Notes: a model not told the origin generated them from the sequence alone. A DNA stretch of 64,000 bases from Methylibium sp. Root1272 (GCF_001425905.1 NZ_LMDY01000003.1:1-64000), one strand, 5' to 3'. Shown: positions 40,553 to 50,370, counted from the stretch's first letter. Translations and numbers: made by a program.

Positions 40553-41934
40553 CGCTGCGCCGGCGACTGCTGCTGCTCCTGCTGCTCGCCACACCGGTGG
40601 TGTGGGTCGGCGCGATGGCCGTCAGCTTCTACAGCGCGCAGCACGAGATCAACGAGCTGTTCGACACCGAGCTGGTCCGGCTGGCCCGGCAGCTGCAAGC
40701 GACGCTGCCGAGCACGAACCTCGGCGCACCGACGGACACGTCATCGATGCCGCCACCGCTGGCCGGCAAGGAGGGGGAAGCGGAACCGAAGGACCTGCTG
40801 CTCGCCGTCTGGGACGGCAATGGCCGACTGGTCCTCGTCGACCGCGAAGGCCTGCTGATGCCCTACCTGCCCGGCCAGAAGGGCTTCGTGGAACTGATGC
40901 TCGCCGAGCGACCCTGGAGGGCGTACTACCTGCCCTCCCCGTCGGGCCGCTGGCTGGTGGCCGCCGGCCAGCGCCACAAGGAGCGCCGCGAGCTGGTTCT
41001 GGCGCTGACGGCCGGGCCCTTGCTGCCGTGGCTGCTGACGCTGCCAGTGCTGCTGCTGGTGATGGCGGTGGGCCTCAAACGCGTGCTGCGGCCCGTCGCG
41101 GCCCTGAGCGCGGAACTGGCGTGCCGTGCCGCAGACGACCTGAAGCCGCTGCGCGGCACCGACCTGCCCGCGGATCTGCGCCCGCTCGTCGACGCGATGA
41201 ACGCACAATTCGAACGCACCGCCGGCCTGCTGCAGCGGGAACGCCGTTTCACGGCCGACGCCGCGCACGAACTGCGAACGCCGCTGGCAGCGCTCCAGGC
41301 GCAATGGGATGCCGCGCGCCTGAGCCCGGACAGCGCCACCGCCGCGGACACCCTGGCCAAGATCGGCCAGGGACTGGCCCGGCTGAGCCGCCTGGTGACG
41401 CAGATGCTGCAGTTGTCGCGCGTCGAGCATCTGGACAGCATCAGCCAGCAGGTCCAGATCGACTGGATCGCGCTCATCGGCGAAGTACTTTCCGACGTGC
41501 TGCCGCTGGCGGAGCACCGTCACGTCGAGTTGGCCTGCGAATGGCCCGCGGCGGGTGCGGCGCCGCTGCCGCTACGGGGGGCGCCACCGCTGCTGGCCGC
41601 CATGCTGCGCAACCTGCTCGACAACGGCCTGCGCTACAGCCCCGCGGGCGGGCACCTGACGCTGCGTTTCGGCTCGGACACACTGGACATCCTGGACGAT
41701 GGCCCCGGCGTGCCGGCCGAGCTGCTGGTGCGCCTCGGCGACCGCTTCTACCGCCCCGCGGGCCAGGTGGAATCGGGCAGCGGCCTGGGGCTGTCAATCG
41801 TTCGACGGATCGCGGAACTGCATGGCCTGACGGTCGATTGGGGGCCGCGCGAGGACGCGCCGGGCTTTCGCGTGCGGTTGCGCCGCAACGCGCCGCGGCC
41901 GCAGGCGCTCGGCCCGGCGAGCGCGGGTCGCTAG
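40549..41934 (+). CDS. QseC-like sensor histidine kinase
   Basis: From GTG 40549, overlapping the regulator's stop, the product has 461 residues. Two membrane helices (about 7-28 and 150-175) flank a periplasmic sensor domain. The kinase core has the H box FTADAAHELRTPLAAL, the N box LRNLLDNGLRYSP, LDDGPGVP and GSGLGLSIVRRI. All catalytic motifs are intact. Upstream open frame without homology was rejected because the membrane helix directly follows the GTG. Signal unknown. Confidence 0.93.
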   Translation: MTLRRRLLLLLLLATPVVWVGAMAVSFYSAQHEINELFDTELVRLARQLQATLPSTNLGAPTDTSSMPPPLAGKEGEAEPKDLLLAVWDGNGRLVLVDREGLLMPYLPGQKGFVELMLAERPWRAYYLPSPSGRWLVAAGQRHKERRELVLALTAGPLLPWLLTLPVLLLVMAVGLKRVLRPVAALSAELACRAADDLKPLRGTDLPADLRPLVDAMNAQFERTAGLLQRERRFTADAAHELRTPLAALQAQWDAARLSPDSATAADTLAKIGQGLARLSRLVTQMLQLSRVEHLDSISQQVQIDWIALIGEVLSDVLPLAEHRHVELACEWPAAGAAPLPLRGAPPLLAAMLRNLLDNGLRYSPAGGHLTLRFGSDTLDILDDGPGVPAELLVRLGDRFYRPAGQVESGSGLGLSIVRRIAELHGLTVDWGPREDAPGFRVRLRRNAPRPQALGPASAGR

Positions 41935-41968
41935 AAGCCCGATGCCGGTGTCACCCGCACCGGCTTCC

Positions 41969-41974
41969 TACAAT
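41969..41974 (+). promoter_or_regulatory. -10 hexamer TACAAT, 6 bases before the PHP gene
   Basis: TACAAT is a five-of-six match to the consensus and ends 6 bases before GTG 41981. This supports GTG 41981 as the start, with a leaderless transcript, over ATG 41942, which would lie upstream of the promoter element. Confidence 0.55.
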
Positions 41975-41980
41975 CACCGT

Positions 41981-42844
41981 GTGAACCTCGCCCTTCTCAA
42001 CGCCGATCTGCACTGCCACTCGAACGTGTCGGACGGCACGCTCGAGCCGGCAGCGCTGGCCGCGCGTGCGCGGACGAACGGCGTGGAACTGTGGGCCCTG
42101 ACCGATCACGACGAGGTCGGCGGCCAGCAGCGCGCCCGCGACGCCGCCCTTGCGCTGGGCATGCCCTACCTGACCGGCACCGAGATCTCGGTCAGCTTCG
42201 CGGGGATGACGGTGCACATCGTCGGGCTCGGCTTCGACGCCGACGATGCCGCGCTGGCTGCCGGACTGGCGGCCACGCGCGGCGGACGCGAGGCGCGCGC
42301 CCGCGAGATGGCGGCATCGCTCGCGCAGGTCGGCATCGCCGGCGCCTACGAGGGAGCGCTGCAGTACGTCGGGAACCCCGAACTGATCTCGCGCACCCAC
42401 TTCGCGCGCCACCTGGTGGAGGCCGGTGTCTGCCCCGACACCAACAGCGTGTTCCGCAAGTACCTCACCGAGGGCAAGCCCGGCTATGTGCCGCACCGCT
42501 GGGCGGCGCTGGGCGATGCGGTGCGCTGGATCACGCAGGCCGGCGGTGCCGCGGTGATTGCCCACCCGGGCCGCTACAAGTTCACCCCGACCGAGGAGTA
42601 CGCGCTGTTCAGCGAGTTCGTGGCTCACGGCGGGCGCGGCGTGGAGGTGGTGACGGGCAGCCACACCCCCGCGGAGTACGAGAAGTACGCCGACATGGCG
42701 GTGGAGTTCGATCTGCTGGCCTCGCGCGGCAGCGATTTCCACGCCCCGGAGGAAAGCCGCACCGACCTCGGGGCGCTGCCGTGGCTGCCGGGTCGGCTGA
42801 CGCCCGTGTGGGAAGCGATTGCCGATCGGGTGCAGCAGCCGTGA
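41981..42844 (+). CDS. PHP-domain phosphoesterase (TrpH/YciV-like)
   Basis: From GTG 41981 the product has 287 residues. The PHP metal-binding motifs are present: ADLHCHSNVSDG, LTDHDEVGG, GTEISV, and downstream AHPGRY and GSDFHAPE. Relatives are 3',5'-nucleoside bisphosphate phosphatases or 5'-3' RNases (RNase AM) that degrade short RNA ends. Cytoplasmic. It is followed 42 bases later by yciO, a common pairing in proteobacteria, so the two are probably co-transcribed. Confidence 0.92.
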   Translation: MNLALLNADLHCHSNVSDGTLEPAALAARARTNGVELWALTDHDEVGGQQRARDAALALGMPYLTGTEISVSFAGMTVHIVGLGFDADDAALAAGLAATRGGREARAREMAASLAQVGIAGAYEGALQYVGNPELISRTHFARHLVEAGVCPDTNSVFRKYLTEGKPGYVPHRWAALGDAVRWITQAGGAAVIAHPGRYKFTPTEEYALFSEFVAHGGRGVEVVTGSHTPAEYEKYADMAVEFDLLASRGSDFHAPEESRTDLGALPWLPGRLTPVWEAIADRVQQP

Positions 42845-42886
42845 GCATCGAGCGCGCGGCAGCCGGGCACGCCGACTGAGCGGACC

Positions 42887-43510
42887 ATGTCGCAGTACTT
42901 CGAGGTCCATCCCGACAACCCTCAGCCGCGCCTGCTGAAGCAGGCGGTGCAGATCCTGCACGGCGGCGGCATCGCGGCGATCCCCACCGACTCCAGCTAC
43001 GCGCTGGTGTGCCATCTGGACGACAAAGCGGCCGCCGAGTCGCTGCGCCGCATCCGCGGCGTCGACGACAAGCACCACCTGACGCTGCTGTGTCGCGACC
43101 TCAGCGAGCTGGCGAACTACGCGCGCGTCGACAACCGGCAGTACCGGCTGCTCAAGCTCGGCACGCCGGGGCCCTACACCTTCATCCTCGAGGCGACGAA
43201 GGAGGTGCCGCGCCGCGTGTCGCATCCGTCGCGCCGCACGATCGGGCTGCGCGTGCCCGAACACGCCGTCACCCAGGCGCTGCTGGAACTGCTGGGCCAG
43301 CCGCTGCTCGCCACCACCCTGATCCCGCCGAACGAGACCGAGCCGCTCAACGACCCGCACGAGATTCGACAACGCTTCGAGAAGCAGTTGCAGGCCATCG
43401 TCGACGCCGGCGCCTGCCCGATGCAGCCGACGACGGTGATCGACCTCAGCGGCGACGAGACGGTGCTGGTGCGGCGCGGCCGAGGCGACCCCACGTCGAT
43501 CGGTCTTTGA
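42887..43510 (+). CDS. yciO: YciO-type YrdC/Sua5 family protein
   Basis: The 207-residue protein has the YrdC fold: GGGIAAIPTDSSYALVC, RRIRGVDDKHHLTLLC, TPGPYTFILEATKEVPRR and TIGLRVPEH. It belongs to the YciO subgroup: the KxR/SxN signature of genuine threonylcarbamoyl-AMP synthases is not intact (DDKHHL in place of K-x-R). YciO proteins bind RNA and have at most weak t6A-type activity, so a housekeeping t6A role should not be assumed. Downstream of the PHP gene. Confidence 0.88.
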   Translation: MSQYFEVHPDNPQPRLLKQAVQILHGGGIAAIPTDSSYALVCHLDDKAAAESLRRIRGVDDKHHLTLLCRDLSELANYARVDNRQYRLLKLGTPGPYTFILEATKEVPRRVSHPSRRTIGLRVPEHAVTQALLELLGQPLLATTLIPPNETEPLNDPHEIRQRFEKQLQAIVDAGACPMQPTTVIDLSGDETVLVRRGRGDPTSIGL

Positions 43511-43531
43511 TCTGATGGCGTCGCAACGCGC

Positions 43532-43906
43532 TCAGCGCAACGCTTTCGCCACAAGCGCGGGCCGAAAGCCCGTCTGGACCTGACCACGCACGATCATCGT
43601 CGGCGTCGCATGGGCCGGAAGAGCACGGAATCGTTGCTCGCACACCGGATCGCGGTCGATCTCGCACGATTCGTAGGGAACCTTGTTCAGCGCCAGCCAT
43701 CGCTTGGCGACATCGCAATAGCTGCAATAGGTCGCAGAGAACATGTAGATGTCACCCGGCTTCGCATTCGCGATCACGTCGGCCGTCGCCGCAACATCCT
43801 GATGGTCCTTCCACGCCCGCCAGGCCGGCCGCGCGGCAATGCCGGCCACCAACGCGACAACCGCCAGGGTCAGCCAGCTGATCGCCTTACGCTGCGTGGG
43901 ATTCAT
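43532..43906 (-). CDS. Membrane-anchored glutaredoxin-like protein
   Basis: The 124-residue protein has an N-terminal membrane helix (about 10-28) and a thioredoxin-fold domain with the redox motif CSYC in SATYCSYCDVAKRWL and a cis-Pro in HATPTMIVRG. The fold should face the periplasm if the helix is an uncleaved anchor. It probably reduces disulfides or mixed thiols; no partner is adjacent. Ends 21 bases from the convergent yciO stop. Short but with clear family features. Confidence 0.85.
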   Translation of the reverse strand: MNPTQRKAISWLTLAVVALVAGIAARPAWRAWKDHQDVAATADVIANAKPGDIYMFSATYCSYCDVAKRWLALNKVPYESCEIDRDPVCEQRFRALPAHATPTMIVRGQVQTGFRPALVAKALR

Positions 43907-43927
43907 GGGTGACTCCCGACTTGCGCG

Positions 43928-44287
43928 TCACAAGGCCGCCGTCACCAGCATCTCGACCTTCCACTCCGGCTTGGCCAGTGCGGCCTTGACGGTCGCGCGG
44001 GGAGGTGCTTCACCGGCCGGCAACCACGCCTCCCAGACCTCGTTCAGCGCCGGGAAATCGGCCAGGTCGGTGATGAAGATCTCCACGCGCAGCAGCCGGC
44101 GCTTGTCGGTGCCGGCACGGGCCAGCAAGGCGTCGATGGCTGCCAGTACCTGGGCCGTCTGGCCGCGGATGTCCTGGCTGGCGTCGGCGGCCACCTGGCC
44201 GGCGAGGTAGACGGTGCCGCCCTCGCCGGTGCGGTGGATGGCCATCTCCGACAGGCGGGTGCCGACATCGAAACGTTGAATGCTCAT
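43928..44287 (-). CDS. RidA family protein (YoaB-like)
   Basis: From ATG 44287 the product has 119 residues. It resembles the RidA/YjgF/YoaB family: [44 protein letters not shown] and the C-terminal RATVKAAL. Known RidA members hydrolyse reactive enamine/imine intermediates. The family Arg usually at the active site is present in PPRATV. The ATG overlaps the plsY stop as ATGA (44284-44287), so it is translationally coupled. A longer upstream frame is a shadow of plsY. Confidence 0.92.
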   Translation of the reverse strand: MSIQRFDVGTRLSEMAIHRTGEGGTVYLAGQVAADASQDIRGQTAQVLAAIDALLARAGTDKRRLLRVEIFITDLADFPALNEVWEAWLPAGEAPPRATVKAALAKPEWKVEMLVTAAL

Positions 44288-44916
44288 GAGTGTCCTCTGG
44301 AAGGCGAAGTCTTCTGTCCCAGCCGGCTCTCGGTGCCGGCGAGCAATTTCTTGATGTTGGCGCCGTGGCGCCAGACAAGCAGCAGGCTCATCGCCGCGAT
44401 CGCCAGGGCCGCGGGGCCGGCGCCCCAGATCAGCAACTGGTAGAAGGGCGCGAAGGCCGCCGCGACGATGGACGCCAGCGACACATAGCGGAAGAAGGCG
44501 ACGATGATCACGAAGGTCAGCAGTGTCGCCAGGCCGAGCCAGGGGTTGAGCGCCAGCAGCACGCCCGCCGCGGTCGCGACGCCCTTGCCGCCCTTGAAGC
44601 CGAAGAACACCGGCCACAGGTGGCCGACGAAGGCGGCCAGGCCGACCAGGGCCGCCGTGCCCTCTTCCAGGCCGTAGGGCGAACCGAAGTGCTCGACCAG
44701 CAGCACCGGCAACGCGCCCTTCAGCGCATCGAGCAGCAGGGTGGCGATCGCCGCGCCCTTGTTGCCCGAGCGCAGCACGTTGGTCGCGCCGGGGTTGCCG
44801 GAGCCGTAGCTGCGCGGATCGGACAGGCCGACAACGCGGCTCACGATCACCGCGAACGACAGCGAGCCCAGCAGGTAGGCCGCGAGCGCGGCAAGCACGG
44901 GAAGGAAGGACGCCAT
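44284..44916 (-). CDS. plsY: Glycerol-3-phosphate acyltransferase PlsY
   Basis: From ATG 44916 the product has 210 residues with five or so membrane helices and the PlsY motifs [34 protein letters not shown]. It transfers acyl groups from acyl-phosphate to glycerol-3-phosphate, the first step of phospholipid synthesis, at the inner membrane. The start is preceded 7 bases away by a -10-like CAGAAT on the minus strand (44924-44929). A nine-residue longer start exists but lies before that element. Confidence 0.95.
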   Translation of the reverse strand: MASFLPVLAALAAYLLGSLSFAVIVSRVVGLSDPRSYGSGNPGATNVLRSGNKGAAIATLLLDALKGALPVLLVEHFGSPYGLEEGTAALVGLAAFVGHLWPVFFGFKGGKGVATAAGVLLALNPWLGLATLLTFVIIVAFFRYVSLASIVAAAFAPFYQLLIWGAGPAALAIAAMSLLLVWRHGANIKKLLAGTESRLGQKTSPSRGHS

Positions 44917-44947
44917 GGCACGTATTCTGCCGCCGCCGGCCACGGCG

Positions 44948-45433
44948 TCAGCCGGCGCAACGCACCGGCACGGCCCCCAGCAACTCGGCCGCGCGCCGCG
45001 GGTCCAGCCCGACCAGGTAGCCGCGCCGACCGCCGTTGAGGTAGATCTTCGGCAGCTCGAGCACGCCGGCCTCCACGTAGACCGGCATGGGCTTGCGCGT
45101 GCCGAAGGGCGAGGTGCCGCCCACCAGGTAGCCGCTGTGGCGCTGCGCGACCTCGGGGGTGCAGGGCTCGACGCGCTTGCAGCCGATCTCTCGCGCCAAC
45201 GCCTTCAAGCTGACCTGGCGATCACCGTGCATCAGCACGATCAGCGGCTTGGCCTGCTCGTCCTGCATCACCAGCGTCTTGACGACGTGATGCTCCTCGA
45301 CGCCGAGCTGGCGCGCCGACTCGGCGGTGCCGCCGCGCTCCACGTAGTCGTACAGGTGCTCGGTGTAGGCCAACTTCTCGCGCTTCAGCAGCGCGGTGGC
45401 CGGCGTCTCGCTGGCGTGGTCTTTGCGGCTCAT
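44948..45433 (-). CDS. ybaK: Cys-tRNA(Pro)/aminoacyl-tRNA deacylase YbaK-EbsC
   Basis: From ATG 45433 the product has 161 residues, typical of YbaK. It shows [19 protein letters not shown], the conserved [20 protein letters not shown] and the [20 protein letters not shown] loop, the hallmark of the family. It hydrolyses Cys mischarged onto tRNA(Pro). On the minus strand just upstream of plsY, with a 31-base gap. A longer start at 45514 has no family resemblance in its first residues. Confidence 0.93.
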   Translation of the reverse strand: MSRKDHASETPATALLKREKLAYTEHLYDYVERGGTAESARQLGVEEHHVVKTLVMQDEQAKPLIVLMHGDRQVSLKALAREIGCKRVEPCTPEVAQRHSGYLVGGTSPFGTRKPMPVYVEAGVLELPKIYLNGGRRGYLVGLDPRRAAELLGAVPVRCAG

Positions 45434-45567
45434 GCCCGAAGTCTGCCCGATGGGTGCCGGCGCCGCGCCGACCCGCATCGCACGATCTGGGGAAGGAGCA
45501 CGAGCGCACTGCATGCTAGATTGCTGCGCCAGCTCCCCGGACCACCGCCTTCTCCGCCCCGATCGCC

Positions 45568-46329
45568 ATGCACGTCGACATCGAACTGCCCCTCGGCCGC
45601 GCCACGGCGCTGCAGCGCCTGCGTGCCCAGGGCTTCTGCGTGCTGACGCCGACCGCGCTGGAAACCCTGACCGGGATGCCGCTCGACGCCTTCGACGTGA
45701 TGCTGCCCTACTGGGACGAACTGGCCCCGGACCTGCACCTGAAGGACGGCGGCCACTACCGCTACCGCCGTCACGGCTGCTTCATGCAGACCCTGCAGCC
45801 CGGACAGCTCGAGACCGTGCCGCACCGCGCCCACTGGCAACCGACCACCTACAACGCGCTGCATGGCGGCATGGAGCGCTGGTTCGAGCCGCTGTCGAAC
45901 GAGATGATCCACCTGCCGTCGTGGAGCGCCCTGCTCGTCGCGCTCGGTGAGCTGTTCGCCAAGTTGCGCGCACCGCAGGGGGGCCGCTGGTACATCGAGG
46001 CCCACCCCTTCCGCATCGACACCGCAGGAGGCGTGGGGCGTCCGACGCCGGAGGGTGCGCACCGCGACGGCGTCGACTTCGTCGCGGTGGTGTTCGTCGG
46101 CCGGCAAGGCGTGCGCGGCGGCGAGACCCGGGTGTTCGACGCCGCCGGCCCGCAGGGTGTGCGCTTCACGCTCGAGCAGCCCTGGACCGTGCTGCTGCTC
46201 GACGATCAGCAGGTGATTCACGAAAGCACGCCGCTGTTGCCACTGGAGCCGGTCGACCCGGAGGTCCAGGCGCACCGGGACACGCTGGTCCTGACCTACC
46301 GCAGTGGCGGCTTCCAGGCGCCGGACTGA
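45568..46329 (+). CDS. 2OG-Fe(II) dioxygenase (2OG-Fe_Oxy_2 / amino-acid hydroxylase-like)
   Basis: The 253-residue protein matches the Pfam 2OG-Fe_Oxy_2 family, which includes L-isoleucine 4-hydroxylase. The Fe ligands are His165 and Asp167 (AHRDGVD) and His218 (VIHES), with Arg245 in TYRSGGF for 2-oxoglutarate. Also LKDGGHYRYRRHGCF. It probably hydroxylates a free amino acid or related small molecule; the substrate is unknown. Divergent from ybaK with a 134-base gap that carries a -10-like TAGATT near 45516. Confidence 0.85.
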   Translation: MHVDIELPLGRATALQRLRAQGFCVLTPTALETLTGMPLDAFDVMLPYWDELAPDLHLKDGGHYRYRRHGCFMQTLQPGQLETVPHRAHWQPTTYNALHGGMERWFEPLSNEMIHLPSWSALLVALGELFAKLRAPQGGRWYIEAHPFRIDTAGGVGRPTPEGAHRDGVDFVAVVFVGRQGVRGGETRVFDAAGPQGVRFTLEQPWTVLLLDDQQVIHESTPLLPLEPVDPEVQAHRDTLVLTYRSGGFQAPD

Positions 46330-46442
46330 CGGAGCGCATCGGGCGATTGCGCCGCCCCGCAACCCCACGGCCCCGCACGCCCGGCTGCGGACGGGACGGG
46401 CGCTCGAAACGTGGACAATCAGTCCGCCTTCGACCTTGCGCC

Positions 46443-48215
46443 GTGACCCCTTCCGACTCCCACATCTATCGCCGCCTGTTCGGCTTCGTTCGCCCCTACT
46501 GGCGGATCTTCGCGCTCGGCGTCCTGGCGATGGTCGTCTACGCGGCCACCGAGACGGCGCTGCCCGCGCTGCTGAAGGAACTGCTCGACGGCAGCTTCGT
46601 CAACAAGGACCCCTGGGCGATCCATGCGATGCCCTTCCTGATCGTGCTGCTGTTCGTGGTACGGGGTCTGGCCGATTTCAGCCAGACAGTGGCGCTCCAC
46701 AGCGTGGCCAACAAGATGCTGGTCGACCTGCGCACGCGCGCCTTCGACAAGCTGCTGAGCCTGCCGACCAGCTACTTCGACGCCCACGCCAGCGCCACCA
46801 CCCTCTCGAAGCTGGCCTACGACGCCGCCCAGGTCACGCCGCTCATCACTACCGCGCTGATCACCGTGGTGCGCGACAGCCTCACGGTGCTGGGCCTGCT
46901 GGGCTACATGCTCTACCTGAACTGGCGGCTCTCGCTGGTGTTCTTCACCGTGCTGCCACTGATCGCCTGGGTGATCCGCGCCGTGAGCCGGCGGCTCCGG
47001 GGTCTGAGCCGCGGGCAGCAGCGCACCCAGGGCGAGATGACGCGGGTGATGGACGAGGCGATCGGCGCGCACCGCGAGATCAAGGTGTTCGGCGGTGCGG
47101 CCTTCGAGTCCGAACGCTACGCCCGCGTGGCCCACGAGCTGCGCCACTACACGATGAAGGTGATCAGCACCGCTGCCGCCAACGGCCCGATCGTGCAGGG
47201 CATCGCCGTGCTGGCGCTGGCGGCGATCATCTACTACGCGGCGCTGCAATCGCAGAACAACCAGATTACGGTCGGCGGTTTCGTCTCCTTCTTCGGCGCG
47301 ATGGCGCTGCTGCTGGCGCCGCTCAAGCGCCTGTCCAACGTCAACGAGGTGCTGCAGCGCGGCCTCGCCGGGGCCGCCAGCGTCTTCGAACTGCTCGACA
47401 CGCCGGCCGAGCCCGACACCGGCACACGCTCGCTGGCGCGGGCGCAGGGCCGCCTGCAGTTCGAGGGCGTGCGCCTGCGCTACCCGCAGGCCGAGCGCGA
47501 TGCGCTCGCCGGCATCGACCTCGAGATCCGTCCGGGCGAGACGGTTGCCCTGGTCGGCGCGTCCGGCAGCGGCAAGACGACGATGATGGCGCTGATCCCG
47601 CGCTTCTACGTGCCGGATGCCGGCTGCATCCGCCTGGATGGCATCGACTTGCGCGAGCTCAAGCTGGCCGACCTGCGCGCCAACCTCGCACTGGTGACGC
47701 AGCACACCGTGCTCTTCAACGACACCGTGGCGGCCAACATCGCCTACGGGGCGCAGCGCCACCTGAGCGAGGACGACATCGTGGCGGCGGCCGAGGCCGC
47801 GCATGCGATGGAGTTCATCCGAGCACTGCCCCAGGGCCTGCAAACCCCGGTGGGCGAGAACGGCGCCCGCCTCTCGGGCGGCCAGCGCCAGCGCCTCGCG
47901 ATCGCGCGAGCCCTGTTGAAGGACGCCCCCGTGCTGCTGCTCGACGAGGCGACCTCGGCGCTCGACACCGAGAGCGAACGCGCGGTCCAGGCCGCGATCG
48001 AGAACCTCAAGCGCGGTCGCACCACGGTGATCATCGCGCACCGGCTGTCGACGATCATCAACGCCGACCGCATCGTGGTGCTGGAGCAGGGCCGCATCCA
48101 GGAGGTCGGCAGCCATGCCGAGTTGCTGGCGCGCGGCGGTATCTACAGCCGCCTGCACCGGCTGCAGTTCGCCGACGGCGACCTGCCGGCGGCGGGAGAG
48201 GCCGCCGATTCATGA
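46443..48215 (+). CDS. msbA: Lipid A export ATP-binding/permease MsbA
   Basis: From GTG 46443 the product has 590 residues: an N-terminal ABC exporter membrane domain with six helices (about 20-310) and a C-terminal ABC ATPase with GASGSGKTT, ARLSGGQRQRLAIARALL, VLLLDEATSALDTESER. The start is chosen because the residues before VTPSDSHIYRRLFGFVRPYW lack homology and GGACAATC lies upstream. It flips lipid A-core (or another lipid-linked glycan) across the inner membrane. First gene of the LPS cluster; stop overlaps the next gene by ATGA. Confidence 0.95.
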   Translation: MTPSDSHIYRRLFGFVRPYWRIFALGVLAMVVYAATETALPALLKELLDGSFVNKDPWAIHAMPFLIVLLFVVRGLADFSQTVALHSVANKMLVDLRTRAFDKLLSLPTSYFDAHASATTLSKLAYDAAQVTPLITTALITVVRDSLTVLGLLGYMLYLNWRLSLVFFTVLPLIAWVIRAVSRRLRGLSRGQQRTQGEMTRVMDEAIGAHREIKVFGGAAFESERYARVAHELRHYTMKVISTAAANGPIVQGIAVLALAAIIYYAALQSQNNQITVGGFVSFFGAMALLLAPLKRLSNVNEVLQRGLAGAASVFELLDTPAEPDTGTRSLARAQGRLQFEGVRLRYPQAERDALAGIDLEIRPGETVALVGASGSGKTTMMALIPRFYVPDAGCIRLDGIDLRELKLADLRANLALVTQHTVLFNDTVAANIAYGAQRHLSEDDIVAAAEAAHAMEFIRALPQGLQTPVGENGARLSGGQRQRLAIARALLKDAPVLLLDEATSALDTESERAVQAAIENLKRGRTTVIIAHRLSTIINADRIVVLEQGRIQEVGSHAELLARGGIYSRLHRLQFADGDLPAAGEAADS

Positions 48216-49258
48216 AGCGCATCCTGATCGTGCGGCTGTCGGCGATCGGTGATGTGGTGATGGCCTCGGGGCTGATCCCGGCGCTGCGGGCGCTGCACCC
48301 CGATGCCCGCATCGCCTGGCTGGTCGAGCCGGCGGCAGCCCCGCTGCTGGCGCACAACCCGCGGCTCGACGAGGTGATCGTGTGGCCGCGCGGCGAGTGG
48401 CAGCAACTGTGGCGCGAGCGCCGCTACACCGAGCTATGGCGCCGCTTGCGCGAATTTCGCCGCGCCTTGCGGGCGCAGCGCTTCGACCTCGCGCTCGACA
48501 CCCAGGGGCTGCTGAAAAGTGCGGTCTGGTCCTGGCTCTGCGGTGCGCCGCGGCGACTCAGCCTCATCGGTCGCGAACAGAGCCACCGCCTCGCGACCGA
48601 GCGCGTGGTCCCGCCGCCGGATGCCGGCCCGCGCCCGATCGGGGCCGAGTACCGCCACCTCGCCCGGCACCTCGGCGCGCCGGAGGGCAGCTTCCGGCTC
48701 GACCTGGCGGTCGGCGCCGCGCCACGCGCGCGCGCCCACGAGCGGCTGGCCGCGGCCGGCGTGTCTGCGGGCGTGCGCTACGTGACGCTGTGCCCGTTCA
48801 CGACGCGCCCGCAGAAGCACTGGTTCGAGGACCGCTGGCAGGCCCTGGCGCGCCGCTGCCGGGACGCGGGGCTGGTGCCCGTGCTCCTCGGCGGCCCCGG
48901 CGACCGTGCGGCAGCGGCCCGCATCGCGGCCGGCGTTCCCGGTCTGGTCGATCTGGCCGGCGCCCTGAAACTCGACGAAACGGTGGCCGCCATCGAGGGC
49001 GCGGCGTTGCTGATCGGCGTCGACACCGGGCTCACGCACATGGGCACCGCGCTCGAGGTGCCGACCGTCGCGCTGTTCGGATCGACCTGCCCCTACCGCG
49101 ATCCGCGCGCGCCGCGCAGCGTGGTGCTCTACGAGCAACTCGACTGTTCACCCTGCCAGCGTCACCCGACCTGCGACGGCCGCTTCGACTGCATGCGCGC
49201 CTTCGAGGTCGATCGCGTGTTCGCCGAAGCCTCGCGCCTGCTGGAGCCGGCGGCGTGA
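48212..49258 (+). CDS. waaC: Glycosyltransferase family 9 (heptosyltransferase I-like, WaaC)
   Basis: From ATG 48212 the product has 348 residues: RILIVRLSAIGDVVMASGLIPALR at the N-terminus, typical of GT9, then LALDTQGLLKSAVW, CPFTTRPQKHWFEDRWQALA and LIGVDTGLTHMGTALEVPTVALFGSTCP, the ADP-heptose-binding motif. It probably adds the first heptose to Kdo2-lipid A. The start overlaps the msbA stop. Assignment to WaaC rather than another heptosyltransferase is by overall pattern (TTRPQKHW), with moderate certainty. Confidence 0.88.
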   Translation: MKRILIVRLSAIGDVVMASGLIPALRALHPDARIAWLVEPAAAPLLAHNPRLDEVIVWPRGEWQQLWRERRYTELWRRLREFRRALRAQRFDLALDTQGLLKSAVWSWLCGAPRRLSLIGREQSHRLATERVVPPPDAGPRPIGAEYRHLARHLGAPEGSFRLDLAVGAAPRARAHERLAAAGVSAGVRYVTLCPFTTRPQKHWFEDRWQALARRCRDAGLVPVLLGGPGDRAAAARIAAGVPGLVDLAGALKLDETVAAIEGAALLIGVDTGLTHMGTALEVPTVALFGSTCPYRDPRAPRSVVLYEQLDCSPCQRHPTCDGRFDCMRAFEVDRVFAEASRLLEPAA

Positions 49259-50352
49259 AGATCCTGCATGTCGAGTCGGGCCGGCATCTCTATGGCGGGG
49301 CGCTGCAGGTGGTGTTCCTGCTGCAGGGCCTGAAGGCCCGCGGCGAGCAGGCTGTGCTGGTCTGCCCGCAAGGCAGTGCGATCGCCGAAGCGGCGCGGCC
49401 GCATGCGCTGCGCGTGCACGAGATCGCCATGAAGGGCGATCTCGATGTCGGCATGGTCGGTCGCCTGCGGGCGCTGATCCGCGAGGAGCGCCCGGACATC
49501 GTGCACCTGCACAGCCGGCGCGGCAGTGACCTGTGGGGCGGGCTGGCAGCCCGTCTCGAAGGCGTGCCGGCCCTCGTGAGCCGCCGGGTCGACAACCCCG
49601 AGCCGCGCTGGTGGGTCCGGCGCAAGTACCGGCTCTATGCGCGCGTGATCGCCATCTCCGAGGGCATCCGGCAGGTGCTGCTGAGCGAAGGCCTGTCGGC
49701 CGGACAGGTGGTGTGCGTACACAGCGCGGTCGACACCGAGCGCTACCGACCCGAACCGGCCGACCGCGCCTGGCTGCGTGCCGAGTTCGGCCTCGCGGAG
49801 GACGAGGCCACCCTCGCGATGGCGGCGCAATTCATTCCGCGCAAGGGCCACCGCACGCTGCTGGCGGCGCTGCCGGCCGTGCTGGCGGCGCATCCGCGCA
49901 CCCGCACGCTGCTGTTCGGGCAGGGTCCGGAACTGACCGCGATCCAGGACTCGGTGCGCGAGGCCGGCCTGGGCGAGCGCGTGCTGTTCCCCGGCTTCCG
50001 GCGTGACCTGGAGCGGGTGCTGCCGTGCATCGACGTGATGGTGCATCCGGCCGAGATGGAGGGCCTGGGCGTCGCGCTGCTGCAGGCGGCGGCCTGCGGC
50101 CTGCCGATCGTCGCCGGACGCGCCGGCGGCATACCCGAGATCGTGCGGCCGGGCCTGAACGGAGAACTGATCGTGCCCGGCGATGCCACGGCGCTGACGC
50201 AGCATCTGACGCGGCTGCTCGGCGATCCGGCGCTGCGCGCGCGCTACGGCGCGGCCGGGCGGCAATTGGTGTTGGGCGAGTTCTCGGTGGGTGCGATGGT
50301 GGACGGCAATCTCGCCGTCTATCGGGCCGCCCTCGCCACGGCAGCGCGCTGA
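49255..50352 (+). CDS. Glycosyltransferase family 4 (LPS core-like)
   Basis: From GTG 49255, overlapping the previous TGA as GTGA, the product has 365 residues. GT4 features: VESGRHLYGGALQVVFLL at the acceptor side, AAQFIPRKGHRTLLAALP, HPAEMEGLGVALLQAAACGLPIV and AGRAGGIPEIVRPG with the E-x7-E region. It probably adds a sugar to the lipid A core or a related oligosaccharide. A longer frame through the waaC gene is a shadow. Donor unknown. Confidence 0.9.
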   Translation: MKILHVESGRHLYGGALQVVFLLQGLKARGEQAVLVCPQGSAIAEAARPHALRVHEIAMKGDLDVGMVGRLRALIREERPDIVHLHSRRGSDLWGGLAARLEGVPALVSRRVDNPEPRWWVRRKYRLYARVIAISEGIRQVLLSEGLSAGQVVCVHSAVDTERYRPEPADRAWLRAEFGLAEDEATLAMAAQFIPRKGHRTLLAALPAVLAAHPRTRTLLFGQGPELTAIQDSVREAGLGERVLFPGFRRDLERVLPCIDVMVHPAEMEGLGVALLQAAACGLPIVAGRAGGIPEIVRPGLNGELIVPGDATALTQHLTRLLGDPALRARYGAAGRQLVLGEFSVGAMVDGNLAVYRAALATAAR

Positions 50353-50370
50353 GCGATGACAATCGTGGCC

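Noticed and set aside
46304..48211. Plus-strand open frame in front of waaC covering msbA
   Set aside because: It is msbA read in another frame and merely runs into the waaC frame; the msbA frame has all ABC motifs.
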